Part shown: in pieces, positions 47,809 through 59,315 of the stretch
Layout of the letters: every line of letters begins with the position of its first letter
Numbering within the stretch: the first letter of the stretch is position 1
NCBI GenBank assembly: GCA_037893245.1
Contig: JBAIAA010000110.1
Location: 868,001 to 932,000, forward strand
Length of the DNA stretch: 64,000 nt
Origin: Crossaster papposus
Lineage: Eukaryota; Echinodermata; Asteroidea; Velatida; Solasteridae
Direction of reading: 5' to 3'
Notes under the pieces: model-generated
Databases searched by the model: none
Seen by the model: only the letters and a program-made list of their open reading frames with translations
What the model was told of the DNA's origin: nothing
Made by a program: the position numbers and the translations under genes

Positions 47809-48040
47809 TTAACCAGTTCGCGCCGGGATTATTTTAACATCACTGAGCCGAGGGGCAGGATTATTTTTAACGAAACTCGATCCGAAGCGGGTTCAGGCCG
47901 CCAGTGCCGGGAAGCACACCCATGCATTTCCGGCCTCGCTCGCTGCTGACAGACATTTCTCATGGCATGTTTATGCGTCATTCGTTTTGAATCTGGGGAA
48001 AACTTTTGCGTATATATGTCATCCGGCGCGAACTGGTTAA
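47809..48040 (+). mobile_element. T1-family (subfamily A) miniature element, complete (232 bases)
   Basis: TTAACCAGTTCGCGCCGG on the left and CCGGCGCGAACTGGTTAA on the right are perfect inverses. The interior has ATTATTTTAACATCACTGAG, TTTTTAACGAAACTCGATCC, CATTTCCGGCCTCGCTCGCT and TTTATGCGTCATTCGTTTTG. TTAA at both edges fits a piggyBac-type target site, as known for that superfamily; no transposase is present. Confidence 0.95.
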
Positions 48041-49089
48041 GTAAGCTTTGAGACTGAGTTTAAAAATGTTACAGGGTGCAGATCGATTTGTTTATTACAG
48101 CATCTTTAATAAAAAAAATTAAAAAATTGGTTCGGACCTAACAAAAGAATGTATAAAACAGATAAATAAAATCATTAAATCTTGAAGGTTTTTTGCTTTT
48201 GCGTTTTTATGACTTCAAGATGTTTTCCCAAAATCCAAGACTAAAATTGTACTGAGGAGATAATGAAATTTTAAAAACCTTATTTTTTTCGATGATAAAC
48301 CTTTAAATTCTATACTGTGGTCGTGAATATATATATCTTCTTTCGAAAAATGATAAACGATTCCCTTTATTTGGTTTTTGAATGAGAATGTAATACACAA
48401 TTTCCTTGCCTCATCATCGCACAATGCTCAAGCATGCAGATGTTTTCACCTTGCTTCATGCAAATCTTTCCGACAAGAAGTTGTAAAAGAAAGATGAATA
48501 GGATTGAACATATGCCAAGTATGTTGCCGAGGGTATGGGCTTAGGCTTGCTTCATTACTCCTGATGGCCTTTTTAAATTATCAATAATTTTGGAGAGCCA
48601 TCCGTGACGATGCTATCTGCATCTCTTCTGCAGTGTTTGTAATAAGACAGGCCATTAACCTTTCATATTCTGATGAAGTGTACAGGCTGTAAAATATGCT
48701 GATGACATTTGCGAATAGCACATGAAGATGTATAAAGCATGAACAAAAAATAGTGCATGCTTAGTACATTTTTGTGATAAGCATGTATATCAGCCGAGAA
48801 CCAGTCACAAGTACTATCATCGCACCAAATTTCAGCTGGTAACTTTTTTTTGTTAGTTGAACCAATATTTCCTCTACTTAGTGGATTTCCGTGTGAAGTG
48901 GCGTTGTGAAATGGACCTCTGTTTTGTATAGTTGTTTTAAATGATACAAACAAAAATTGTGGCTAAGAATTTATAAATTTGTGAAAATTGCAAGCATCTA
49001 AACCTCAAAGACGGTATCAAATTAAAAGGAATAATTAGGTGTATACTTTTCAAAAAAACACTTGGCTAAAGTTTCATGAAATGCGTCTA

Positions 49090-49246
49090 TAGGTCGGGGC
49101 GGACATCCGGGAACCTTCACAATAACGCGTCATAATACGTACACCGCGCCGATGAAAACGATAATCGCGCGTGCAGTCTTGTATGCTTCAGTGCAGTGTC
49201 GGCGCGCATTGTTTTCATCGGCGCGCTGACCTGTGACGTATGTCCG
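49090..49246. mobile_element. T4-family TIR element, copy 2
   Basis: It starts TATAGGTCGGGGCGGACATC and ends GACCTGTGACGTATGTCCG, matching 35098-35288 with a shorter centre. ATCGGCGCG and CGCGCCGAT form the internal inverted repeat. Confidence 0.8.
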
Positions 49247-50333
49247 CGGTGATCAATTGCTTCATATAAAGCACTATATATCCATCTGACGCAGTAAAGA
49301 TTTAGCAGCACCCCAGTACCTTAGTACTCTACACAGTCTCCCCAACTATCAAGGCCATGCACAATATTAATAAGCCTGAGTAAACACCCTCAGGACTCAT
49401 CTTACAGTCTTCAAATCTCTCTTGTTCCAGAGTAGAAATCTGTCCTGTTTTCACCAGGTACTTGAGTGTATGGTCCTTAAATATTCATGAGCATTTTGGT
49501 TGTGTTCCCTGAATGTATTTTATAAATTGTGAACTGTTGAGTGGGATGGCGCTAGACTTTATTTGCATTTTAGTTTCACTTTCAATTTTTTTGTTTAATG
49601 TTGCTTAAAACATTAAGTTATGTTTAATTAAAAATTGTTAATAGGGGACCCTATTGTTCTCTATTGTTTTATGTCCCCTGTAATAAAAAACAAACTCACA
49701 CCCACACCTGGGGTGTGACATAACCCACTACATTAACACCGACAAACAAAACAAACTGATAATTCCTCGTTTGCTAGGCAGAATTGGCTAATAATTGCAC
49801 TGGAGTGGCCACTCCATCTCGGTAAACTGACCTTTTTATTTTAACGATCTTGACCTTTTTCTGCCACCAAATGAATGACGTTTTATGTGCCGGCAGGTCT
49901 CTGGCACATTTCGGGGCGTTGTAATCAACAGCACGGCACTCTTGTACCGTACCATTGATTATTGAAAGAGGCTGACGGACGGGCCGTGGAAAAATCTAGG
50001 TGAATGAATGGAGCGGGTATGTGTTGTGGCATGGTTGAAGATGAACTTATTGGCAGCGCGTCAGTCGTACCGGTAATTAAAGTCTACCTTTTCTTGGCAA
50101 AAGCCGATATTCAGCATAATATCCATCCCAGTTCGTTTGCAGTACTTAAATTTGCGGTGGCCTATAGTTTATCGAGACCATAAAATAGACAGAAACGTGC
50201 TAAAAAAAGAAAGGTCTTCGTGCAAATTAAGTGCGTCTTGGCATTCATAACAAGCTAATTCTCCACATAAATTAGTTTAGGAAAAACATCTGCACTCATC
50301 AGTTTGCCCAATGATCGTCTCCTAAATGTGTCA

Positions 50334-50575
50334 TTAACCAGTTCGCGCCGGGATTATTTTAACATCGCCGAGCCCACGGGCGGGATTATTTTTAACGAAA
50401 CTCGAACCGAAGCGGGTTCAGGCTGATAGTGCCGGGAAGCACACCCACGCATTTCCGGCCTTGCTCACAGCTGACATACATTTCTGAACTTGAACTTGGC
50501 GTGTTTATGCGTCATCCGTTTTGAATTTGGGGAAATTTTTGCGTTTATATACGTCATCCGGCGCGAACTGGTTAA
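50334..50575 (+). mobile_element. T1-family (subfamily A) miniature element, complete (242 bases)
   Basis: It has intact ends TTAACCAGTTCGCGCCGG and CCGGCGCGAACTGGTTAA. A TATATACGTCATCC motif precedes the right end, as in the other complete copies. Confidence 0.95.
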
Positions 50576-52259
50576 TTCCGGGTCTGCTAAAAAGCCTGGG
50601 TATATCACCTCAAATTGATAAATTAAGCCTACTGCCCATGTGGACAAGAAAAATATATGCCTTAATTTCTATAACATGCAACACATCATACTCTAGCCGT
50701 GTGCGTCATACGCAATTGTACGTATATATGCCAGACTTTTCCATGCTTATACCCTAACGATTCTATTATCCAGCCAAACTACAACACAAGGGTTTGGTAG
50801 AGTCCAGCTGTTTAGTGCACAGTTTAACAGCACAGGGTGTTGGGATTTGCAAGGATGAGGATGAGGTTCCTAGTACATCACCAAAAGGAGTTAGGGTTAA
50901 TGATCACCACAACACAAGTATTTTTGAAACTTAAAAGTATTTTTGAAAATAAATATGAAACTTGTTCAACATGCTCCCGATCATTCCAAATGCTTTTGTT
51001 CCTCTTGCTGTGGTTAATTAGTTGTCAATAGTACATGTACATGTACTGTATGTATCATTTATCCCCTGTACAGTGTTTTGTATATGATCCCATACTAGGA
51101 TAGTGTGAACTTTGTTGTATTTCATAGTTGCAGATGCACCTGTTAGCTCTGCGGTATTATCACTATTTGAATAAAATCATTCTTTGCATCACTGATGAGA
51201 CTACAAGCTAGTTGGTAGAGGCAGGTGGTGATGAGTTCCCTTTAATGGTATCTGGTGTCAATGCAACAGATGTAAGTGTCAAGCGTGACGAGGCAGAGAT
51301 CCGTCAACCATGCCTGATGAACAGTTGAGCAGATGCTAGAGTCTTCAGCCTTGAGGGATTTGTTTGGGGGAGGACCTTAAATCCACAATAGACTAGTTGT
51401 GGAAGTGGCTGTTGCCTAGTGGTCTGGAGCATTGAATTCGTGCTGGGGATGGGCTAGGAGACTAAGTTACACATGTAATATGGGTAGAGGCCTTGCTGTG
51501 GAATAGTTACCCATCCCAACTCTATCCGTGCTGTGTAGAGATATCAGAATGTCTTGTTTCAGTGTGAGGGGCTGGTTCTTCCACACATTCCTCTAGTAGC
51601 CCACACCTTGAGTGGCCTTTTTCCTTGTGATTGGCAATTTGCATAATAAAAAGAGACCAGTTTCTTAATAAATTATAAATATTCATGCATGGCAAGAAGC
51701 GAAATCCGCCGGCCCATTAAAAATGTACAGGGTTCCGAAGTTGTTTGTCATTTTCTCTCAATTTCTCCAGGACTTGTCCCATTTGTCTTTGGGGAAAGTC
51801 CCTGAAATGTTCATCTAGGTATACTTTCTGGTCTGTGTTTTTTAAGGGGGACAAAATAAAAACTATACAATTTTGTTTTTGTCTTGTACACACAAGGTTG
51901 AGCAAAATCAGCAGGGCTCATTTCTAGAATAACTGACTTTTACGGGGTACCATCCACTGCACTGCAGGCAGACGAGTGGGCCTTGCATCGCGACGTGAAT
52001 CATATTGGTTTGTGCCAATGCAAGCTGTGATTCGCGCTTTCATTCAGTGCCTGGTGCTGAGAAGAAAATTACCTGGGAACAAGACAAGATGACTTTATTT
52101 CATATGAATATTTTAACAGTTACTGTACCTGTTTTGTCTAATTGAAGTGGCCTCCAATATCAGAAAAGATGTAATCTATTTTATTGTGTTGGTAGCAAGT
52201 ATTAATGCATCAGATGGTATATTTTATTGTAATAATGATTGCTAGTAAGTGTTTTAAAT

Positions 52260-52426
52260 AGGTAATAACAGTGCGAGAACCCGGTTGTTACTGCGTGGTA
52301 ATGACCGGGTTGGGGGATGACCGCTGGTAATGGATCGAGCCGAAGGCGAGGTCCATTACCAGCGGTCATCCCCCAACCCGGTCATTACCACGCAGTAACA
52401 ACCGGGTTCTCGCACTGTTATTACCT
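52260..52426. repeat. Long perfect palindrome H2 (75-base arms, 17-base loop)
   Basis: The left arm 52260-52334 starts AGGTAATAACAGTGCGAGAA and is the reverse complement of 52352-52426. The loop reads TCGAGCCGAAGGCGAGG, sharing the GAGCCGAAGGCGAGG core with H1, while the arms have no evident sequence match with H1. The arms contain the direct subrepeat GGTAAT(A/G) at intervals. Confidence 0.95.
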
Positions 52427-52429
52427 TTA

Positions 52430-53479
52430 ATAAATACCTTTTTAACGAGAAAAATGGTGAAAATACTCCGAATTTCGCGACTTCGCGGCTTCTTTTACGC
52501 CGTTTTACAAACGCAGCTTCGTTTTCGTATTTTGGCTTTTTTCATGTAGTTTAGCAGTGGTACAGTTGTTTTCCTAGTTCCGGATTTTTTCTAGTTCCAG
52601 ATCGCTTCAAATAAAAACCTACCTTGTTATGGCTTGGTCTCCAATACTATTTGTTTAGATGAAGTGCATTTGGAAAAGAAACATACAAGCTTCTTGATAC
52701 ATAAGTAAAAATAAGTCGAAGTAAAAGTCTCAAATCTGCCAAAGACTGAACGTTCATTTTTTTTTCTAGTTCCGGATCGCCCGTAAAATACATGCATCAA
52801 CAGCACGCGCGCAAGCGATTTCATATGACGTGTTCTAATGGACCATGGAGAAATGTCTCCATGGTGGGACAAAGTTTATCGGATCGTTGCCGCGCGCAAC
52901 ACACGTACACGGACAAAACATTTCAAAGCATTTCTTTGCAAGTCCTTTTTTTTAAACTTTATTGGAAGTTAAAGTATTTGACATTTATTTTAAACTGTAT
53001 TTATATAAATTAATGAAAACTTTATCAGAAATATAGGCTTGATTCGGGTTGGTTCTAGCGTGATAATTGTTCATGTACGTACATGTACGAAGCAGTTTTT
53101 TTACTCGATCCGCGGGAATTGGTTAAGGCTGATCCACAACTAGAAAAAGGGATGTCGGTATATTTGACGTCGTACAGTATGTATTTTAAAATAAAGAAGA
53201 GCATAAATATCGAAACAAAAACTGTAGTTTCTCCATCACTCAAGGTAAACTACTAAACCTATTTCATTTAAATTTCGAGGATTAGACTTGCCGAAAACAG
53301 CCTGAATATTTTTTGCGATCCGGAACTAGGACTAACGTCTGTAAATGTGGCCAGAGTGCAGCCCAAAGCCGGGGTTTAGAAAACGGCCCTTGGAAAACCC
53401 ATGATGTTACTACATATAATGACCGGCACGTGATCGAGTCTCGGCCAATCAGAAGCCTTCAACTCTCCTAGGTATTTAT
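52430..53479. mobile_element. Hairpin-headed element 2, body
   Basis: It opens ATAAATACCTTTTT and closes CACGTGAT (53427), CCAAT (53445), AGGTATTTAT (53470), the same spacing as element 1. Within it CTAGTTCCGGAT(CGC) occurs at 52574, 52591 (one change) and 52766, and inverted at 53315-53329. Short open frames (up to about 80 residues) show no family resemblance, so it looks non-coding. Confidence 0.6.
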
Positions 53480-54318
53480 TAAAAATCTATAAATGAACCA
53501 TTGAAAAATACAACAACAAAACAATTGCTGTAGTTTTTATTTATTCATTACATTTTGTTATCCAAACAGTGTAAGGTTAGTTTTCATTGGGGTCCTACTT
53601 CCATTGGGAAAATTAAAATCCACAAAGAGTGTGCTGGTCTGTTATGATTATAAACATTAATAATTGAACATGAATATTTACACAAATAAAAAAATACTTA
53701 TACACAAACAGAAGAATACTTTGATGTTTGCCCAGTATATCTCCCTGTTCTATTTCTGTATTAGGCCTATTGACATTTCGATTTCTAGCCTGCCGGCAAA
53801 GCTGCATCGAAATACAATATCGACCTAAACCTTTCAAAACAAATGCGCAGGCATGCGCTAGTATACACTTCCCTCCAGATTAATGATAAACTATTGAATT
53901 CTAGCTGCTGCAACGTGTGTGCACTGTTGTTAAAGTAAGTTATAGTTCATGTGTCCAGCGAGACATGTTATTCAAATGTTTTTGACCCTTCTTCAACTTT
54001 TCACAGTTTCTAGGAATTTTAAAAGGGGACTTCAGTCCAAACTATAATTTGTGTTTGTAATCATATCTTTTATACATTCTCGCTGATGAAGTCCTTTTTA
54101 ATATTAAAAGGACAAGCAGTTAAACAAATTTTGTAAAATTCTCACAAATCTTTCTGTCGCATGCTGCTTTTGCAAATCCAGTGATATTTTTGTCACAGTC
54201 GTGATAATTGAAGATAGTTAACAGAATGAGGACTTGATTTATTCTTCCCTACATTCGCAGAAAATTGTGACAAGTGATCGAGAAATTTGTACTCTCAAAC
54301 CTTTTTGCCTCCAACCCC

Positions 54319-54564
54319 TAAACCAATTCGTGCAGGGATTATTTTGACATTGACCGGGCCCAAGTTCAGGATTGTTTTTCACGAGCTTCGATCTGAGATG
54401 GGTTCAGGGTGGAATCTTTGGTTAGCACACCCTGATATTTCCGGCCTCGCTCGTTGCGGGCCGGTCGCTGACAGTTATTTTCGGCCTTGCTCGTAACGCG
54501 TTTATCCGTCATTCGTTTTAAACAACTTTGCGTGTATACACGGCTTCCGACGCGAGATGGTTAA
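54319..54564 (+). mobile_element. T1-family (subfamily B) miniature element, diverged
   Basis: It starts AAACCAATTCGTGCAGGG, continues ATTATTTTGACATTGACCGG, GATCTGAGATGGGTTCAGG, CACCCTGATATTTCCGGCC and GGGCCGGTCGCTGACAG, and ends CCGACGCGAGATGGTTAA. The ends are weathered, suggesting that subfamily B is older. Confidence 0.9.
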
Positions 54565-55317
54565 AATAATTCCCATCAGACCATTTAGATATATATACCT
54601 GCTGGAAACAAAATCAGTTTTGCCTGGCAATTTAAATGTAGGTACTAAACCCCGCCCCCCCCAAAAAAAAAAAACCAAAAAAACTCACACCTTCCCTCCC
54701 AGTAGTCCTGAGACTATCGCACCATTTCACAGACACCGTGGACTATCCTGGTAAACTCAAGTGCAGCTACAAGAGCGAAGAGTTTTCCTTTGTCAGCTTC
54801 TATATTCTCTCAATTCCGGGCCTTCCAAGATTAGTTCATGAATAACTGAAGACATCAATTAGATGGTAATTATGTACCGAAGGTTACCCCAACTCTGACG
54901 TCATAGCCGGTATCATGTCACCGAACCACCCCATGCATAATATATTCTCATGCTCGGTGTATCAAATTTAGATTTTGATAAATTACTTTGACGTACCGAG
55001 TATTCCTTTCTGCACCATCTGTCTGTACAGACATACAAATGTGTTCGTATTTTTTTTTCATTTTTGGACGCGCCGAACTTCATATACTTGTATTATTCAA
55101 AACAGGAAATGTTATGGGGCAGGATCTCATGTAGACAAGCAATTTATAGGGAGGTGATTGTATTTCCTTTTAAGAAACTGCTCCTACCCTGGAAAAACTC
55201 ATGCGGGTTGGAAAATGGCCCAACCAACAGTTGACACATGAGAAAAGGAACTGTTTCTCTTTATAAAACACCAGTTCATGCTTGCTAATGCGAACTGGAC
55301 GGCAAAACAAAATAAAA

Positions 55318-55463
55318 TAATTGTTTTCGAACAATGACAGGATATCTAGCGCAATAATTTTTCTGGATGCCTATCATTATTTACTTTCAAAAAAGTAAGG
55401 TATTTCTTAATATTTCGGTAGTCAATTCTTTCGATATCTGCAAATGCTGTATACTACCTTTAA
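55318..55463 (-). mobile_element. T2-family element, half-length
   Basis: ACAGGATATCTAGCGCAATA, TCTGGATGCCTATCATTATT, AAGGTATTTCTTAATATTTC, CTGCAAATGCTGTATACTAC and CTTTAA are the reversed left half of the family. It is separated by only 23 bases from the next element. Confidence 0.85.
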
Positions 55464-55486
55464 CCTTACACCACTATGTGTGAGTA

Positions 55487-55697
55487 TTAACCAGTTCGCG
55501 TCGAAGAATGTATACACACACAACAAATTCCGTAATTCAAAACGAGGACAAATAAACACGTCACGAGGAAGGCGGTAAATATCAGGGTGTGCTATCCACA
55601 GATGCTGGCCTAAACCCGTCTTGGATCGAGGTTAGGTGAAAAACAATCTCGTCTCTGGTCCCGGTCAATGTCAAAATAATCCCGGCGCAAACTGCTT
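55487..55697 (-). mobile_element. T1-family (subfamily B) miniature element, reversed
   Basis: It starts TTAACCAGTTCGCGTCGAAG, then GGTAAATATCAGGGTGTGCT, TGGATCGAGGTTAGGTGAAA and CCCGGTCAATGTCAAAATAA, and ends CCCGGCGCAAACTGCTTG. The right TTAA is lost. Confidence 0.9.
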
Positions 55698-55979
55698 GTA
55701 TATTGCATTGTTTGTTTTTCACAATCCTCTGTTGATGAGTTGACAAATAAAGACAACATTTGTATTATTAGAAGACAAGCGTAGCAAATAGTTTCAAGAT
55801 TTTCTAGGAAATCATGCTGTCTTGACTCAAAGTTGTCTGGGACAACATGTCATCCTATTTTGTTAATTCCAGACGCCTGTTGTGATAATGCATGGTGGGG
55901 GATTGGGATGAGGTATTATTATAAGGAGGTTATTAGTAAATTAAATCTTTGCCTTCAGTGCCTCCTCTGATCCCATGGA

Positions 55980-56010
55980 GGGGGGAGGGGGGGGGGGGGG
56001 GGGGGGGGGG
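55980..56010. repeat. Poly-G tract (about 31 bases)
   Basis: A G run with one A interruption, followed by further G-rich sequence to 56040. Confidence 0.9.
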
Positions 56011-56224
56011 CATGGTGGTAGGTGCAGGGAGGGGGGTGGTTGGCATTGATTTGTTAGGGTTTAGCAGCTAGGGTAGTCCTGGTTATTACGCTCTGAGTGT
56101 CTTGTTGAGCAGAGGTAATTTGACAACCTGCACTGTTGCGCCAAATCCTGTGATGATTGATCTTCTCATAATGTGATTCTGCCCATTGGTGCCAAATTTG
56201 CAATGAGATTCTCTTTTTGTAGTA

Positions 56225-56307
56225 AATTCTTCTTCTGGTTTGTCGTCCTGCAGTGTAGCATGTGGAGTAACTCACCTCTCCATCGCTAATACAAATTTTG
56301 ATTTTGA
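56225..56307. repeat. Repeat block R2 beside T7, copy 1
   Basis: TTCTTCTTC, GCAGTGTAGCATGTGGAGTA, CTCACCTCTCCATCGCTAAT and ACAAATTTTGATTTTG recur at 58663-58740, immediately upstream of another T7 element. Element and block therefore belong to one larger repeat. Confidence 0.75.
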
Positions 56308-56551
56308 CTCCAATTTCATGGAGCTGCTAAGTGCTAACCACAGAAAAAAATGCTTAGCACAAAAGTTCTTCCTTGGCAGAAACAGGGTTAATGGCAAACC
56401 AAATTTTCAGGTAATGTTTGTTTGTGACTGGTATTCAGCTGGTTTTTGCTTAACACGAAAAGTATGAATTTTTGGCTGGGCAAGACTGAGCAAGACTTTT
56501 TTTGTGCTAAGCACATTTTTGTGCTTAGCAGCTCCATAAAATTTGCCCCAG
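56308..56551. mobile_element. T7-family TIR element, copy 1
   Basis: The left end CAATTTCATGGAGCTGCTAA is the inverse of the right end TTAGCAGCTCCATAAAATTTGCCCCAG. TTAGCAC units recur inside in both orientations. The reversed outer end CTGGGGCAAATTT is close to a CAGGG-type terminus. Confidence 0.8.
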
Positions 56552-57544
56552 ATGTTTTGATTGTCCACTATTTCCCCCAGGACCGTGCATGACGGCAAAT
56601 TGTCTCGTGGCAATCCATTGATAATCCAGATAATAAAAAACTATAAAAATTAATTGCAGCGGATTTGACATGGTCGTTTATCAGATTTCCGGCAGCAATA
56701 TTCAGCTTATCTTTAGAAAAAAACAAATAGCTATCAACATTGCTAAAATGCATTGCGGTCTGAAATTGAAAACAAAAATCAATGATTATTGTTGTAATTG
56801 GGTTATCGCAGTAATAATTAAACTTGCCTTTATCTTCTGTGGATTGAGTTTGATTTTCTAGATCAGTCAATATGTTAATTAAAGTTTAATTTCCATTTGG
56901 GTTTAGTTACAAAAATGTAATCTGATGGTAAGACAATATACAAAAAATTATTGTTTCTCATCAGAACCCTTGTGGTAAAAAGGTCCGACAGGGACATTTT
57001 GGTTTTTTTAATTCTTTTTTTTTTTAGAATAAAAATGTCCATACCAAAGACGATATGTACGTCAGGACCTTTTGTATTATATAATTTGTTCACAGCACAG
57101 AAGTTGTTTATGCAAGGATATTTGTTTGAATTGATGAGGCACACAGACAAACATTCGCACTCGGCTTAGCTTCCCTGTCCGTTGCGCGCTCCCTGATACC
57201 AGCCTAGATTTATTGATTTTCTCGGCTTCTGGCACTTGACCACTAATGTTTAGTATAGAGTTCACACGACCCGCGGTTGCCAGTGTTTATAAAAACCTCT
57301 CCAATGCGAGTTTTAACTGGTATTGTTTGCAACATTGTGTTTTTAATATAGCGTAAATATAATAAAAAGGCTGCTCTGAATTTCTGGGCATCCGGTACAT
57401 TTATATAAATACAAAAATATACAAAAATATCTACCCGGCACGAACAATTGTTAGGAAAAAATGTAGGTTTTATTTATTTTTGCCATAGACAAAAGTCTTT
57501 ATACCAACATAATATGAAGTAGAGGGTATGGCCTATCTCTTTCC

Positions 57545-57865
57545 TTATATTACTCTGTTTTGTCACATCCCTTCTTTCCCCCTTCCCCCTCCCCACCCTC
57601 CATGAACTGTCCACTTTGATCTGTCCACCTTGTTTATCTACCAGATGCATCTAGAATCGCCGCATCTTTAATCAGGCATCTCTCCAGTTCTCCCCTCCTC
57701 GTTTCTCGTTGTCTGCATCCTTCCCAGTAATCATCCGTCGTTTATCTTTCCTCCCACCTCCCGGCTAGCTATCTTCTTAGTGCCCCTAGGACCCTTTCTC
57801 ACTCCCCGTTGTCATTCCTGCACTCTTGTTTCCACCCTGCTCATTACCCAGGTCAGCTTTGTTTC
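57545..57865. other. Pyrimidine-rich strand-biased segment
   Basis: For about 320 bases the + strand is dominated by C and T (CCCTTCTTTCCCCCTTCCCC, CCACCTCCCGGC, TTTCTCACTCCCCG) with few A or G runs. No repeat unit is visible and no frame is persuasive. Confidence 0.6.
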
Positions 57866-58662
57866 ATCCTCAAATCATCTCACTGATTTGTGGCTCCGTT
57901 GTTCGTATCGCTGACCATCACTTGACTTTGGTCTGAGCACCATCCCTAATTTGTTTTTGAGTAAATTAGTATCGGGGGAAATAAGCTTGCCTCGGCTGAG
58001 CTTTGGATATTGGCAAGTACATGCCTGAATGCACATTATTGGGGTCAGTTTCAGTTTGGACATCGTTAATTAAAACTACCTGTTGTCTGTGTAAGGCAGT
58101 AAAATTTCAAAGACTAGGAATATTGTGAGGCAGTGTTGCATTACTTAATATATGAAATGGATCAGAGTGCGACCATGACTGCTGAAAAAAAAGCAAAACA
58201 ATTACATTTAGGCCAATTTTACTCACTCCGGCAGTGGTTTTACTTTCAATTCCGTCCTGTCCGTTTTTATAGGCTGTCCCTCTTTATAGGTGGTTGAAGT
58301 GGTTGCCAAGTTTCTGTCTCATAGCTGCTTTCCTCATTGTCACGAGAAATGTTTCTCACCAACGACCAAGTCCCTCAAAGATTTACAGACACTCAAGGAA
58401 AATTAATTAAAACCTTACTCTGCTTTGTGTTAATGCCGAGCAACATTCAGGGCCTGTGTGTCTTAGGACAAAACTCCGAACACGAACCTGCACTACAAAC
58501 AAATAATAATAATTTGCATGTAGCCCTGTTTCAAGAAGATTTCAACAAATTAAGATACCCCTCTTTGAATAAAATACTGTACATAATTTGTCCGCTACTT
58601 TGTATGATTCGTCCCAGTAATTCTCGCTTTTAGTCATTTTATTGAAAGGACATCATGATGAA

Positions 58663-58740
58663 CAGTTCTTCTTCACCTCCGGCAGTGTAGCATGCGGAGT
58701 AGCTCACCTCTCCATTACTAATGACAATTTGAGTTTGGCA
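58663..58740. repeat. Repeat block R2 beside T7, copy 2
   Basis: TTCTTCTTCACCTCCGGCAG, TGTAGCATGCGGAGTAGCTC and ACCTCTCCATTACTAATGAC match 56225-56307 in the same orientation. Confidence 0.75.
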
Positions 58741-58754
58741 GCAATTGCTTGAAC

Positions 58755-59283
58755 CTGGGGCAAATTTCATGGATCTGCCAAGCACAAACAAATGCTTAGC
58801 ACAAAGGTTCTTCCTCAGCAAAAACAAGGTTACAAACCAAATTTTCAGGTGGTTTATATTGTTTAATTTGTGACTGGTAGTCAGCTGGTTTTTGTTTAGC
58901 ACGAAAAGTATACATGAAGTTTTGGCTAGATAGATATATATATTTTTTTTTAGCTATTTTGGGGGCTAGTATATTCTATATTGTTTTTCTGCTTGCTTGG
59001 TTTGTTTTATTATACATTTATGTTATTTGTTTACATTTTACCGTCCTGTAATTTTCTTTGGTTATCTTGTTTGTTTTTGCATTCATACTGTTTTTACTTC
59101 TGTTTTATTAATCTGAATTTTGTTTGAGTTAGTGGTTATATAAATCTAGTGTTATTCTCTTTATATATATACAGGGGCCTCAGGGATAGCATTTTTCATA
59201 ACTGATCAGGCTACCCTGGTTAAATAAAACTGTAAAATAACCTGTAGCTAAGCTAATTTTTGTGGTTAGCAGCTCCATGCCCC
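58755..59283. mobile_element. T7-family TIR element, copy 2, split by an insertion
   Basis: It starts CTGGGGCAAATTTCATGGAT and follows the 56308 copy to TTTTGGCTAG (about 58930). An unrelated AT-rich segment follows to about 59247. The element resumes with TAATTTTTGTGGTTAGCAGC, TCCATGCCCC. The insert (about 318 bases) has TATATATATTTTTT at its left, no open frame and no recognised ends. Confidence 0.75.
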
Positions 59284-59300
59284 TCGGGAGGTGGGTGGAA

Positions 59301-59315
59301 GGGGGGGGGGGGGGG
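59301..59315. repeat. Poly-G tract
   Basis: Fifteen G immediately downstream of the split T7 element. Confidence 0.9.

Noticed and set aside
51400-51460. Another tRNA-like segment (GTTGCCTAGTGGTCTGGAGC)
   Set aside because: An A-box-like string without a convincing B-box or stems.
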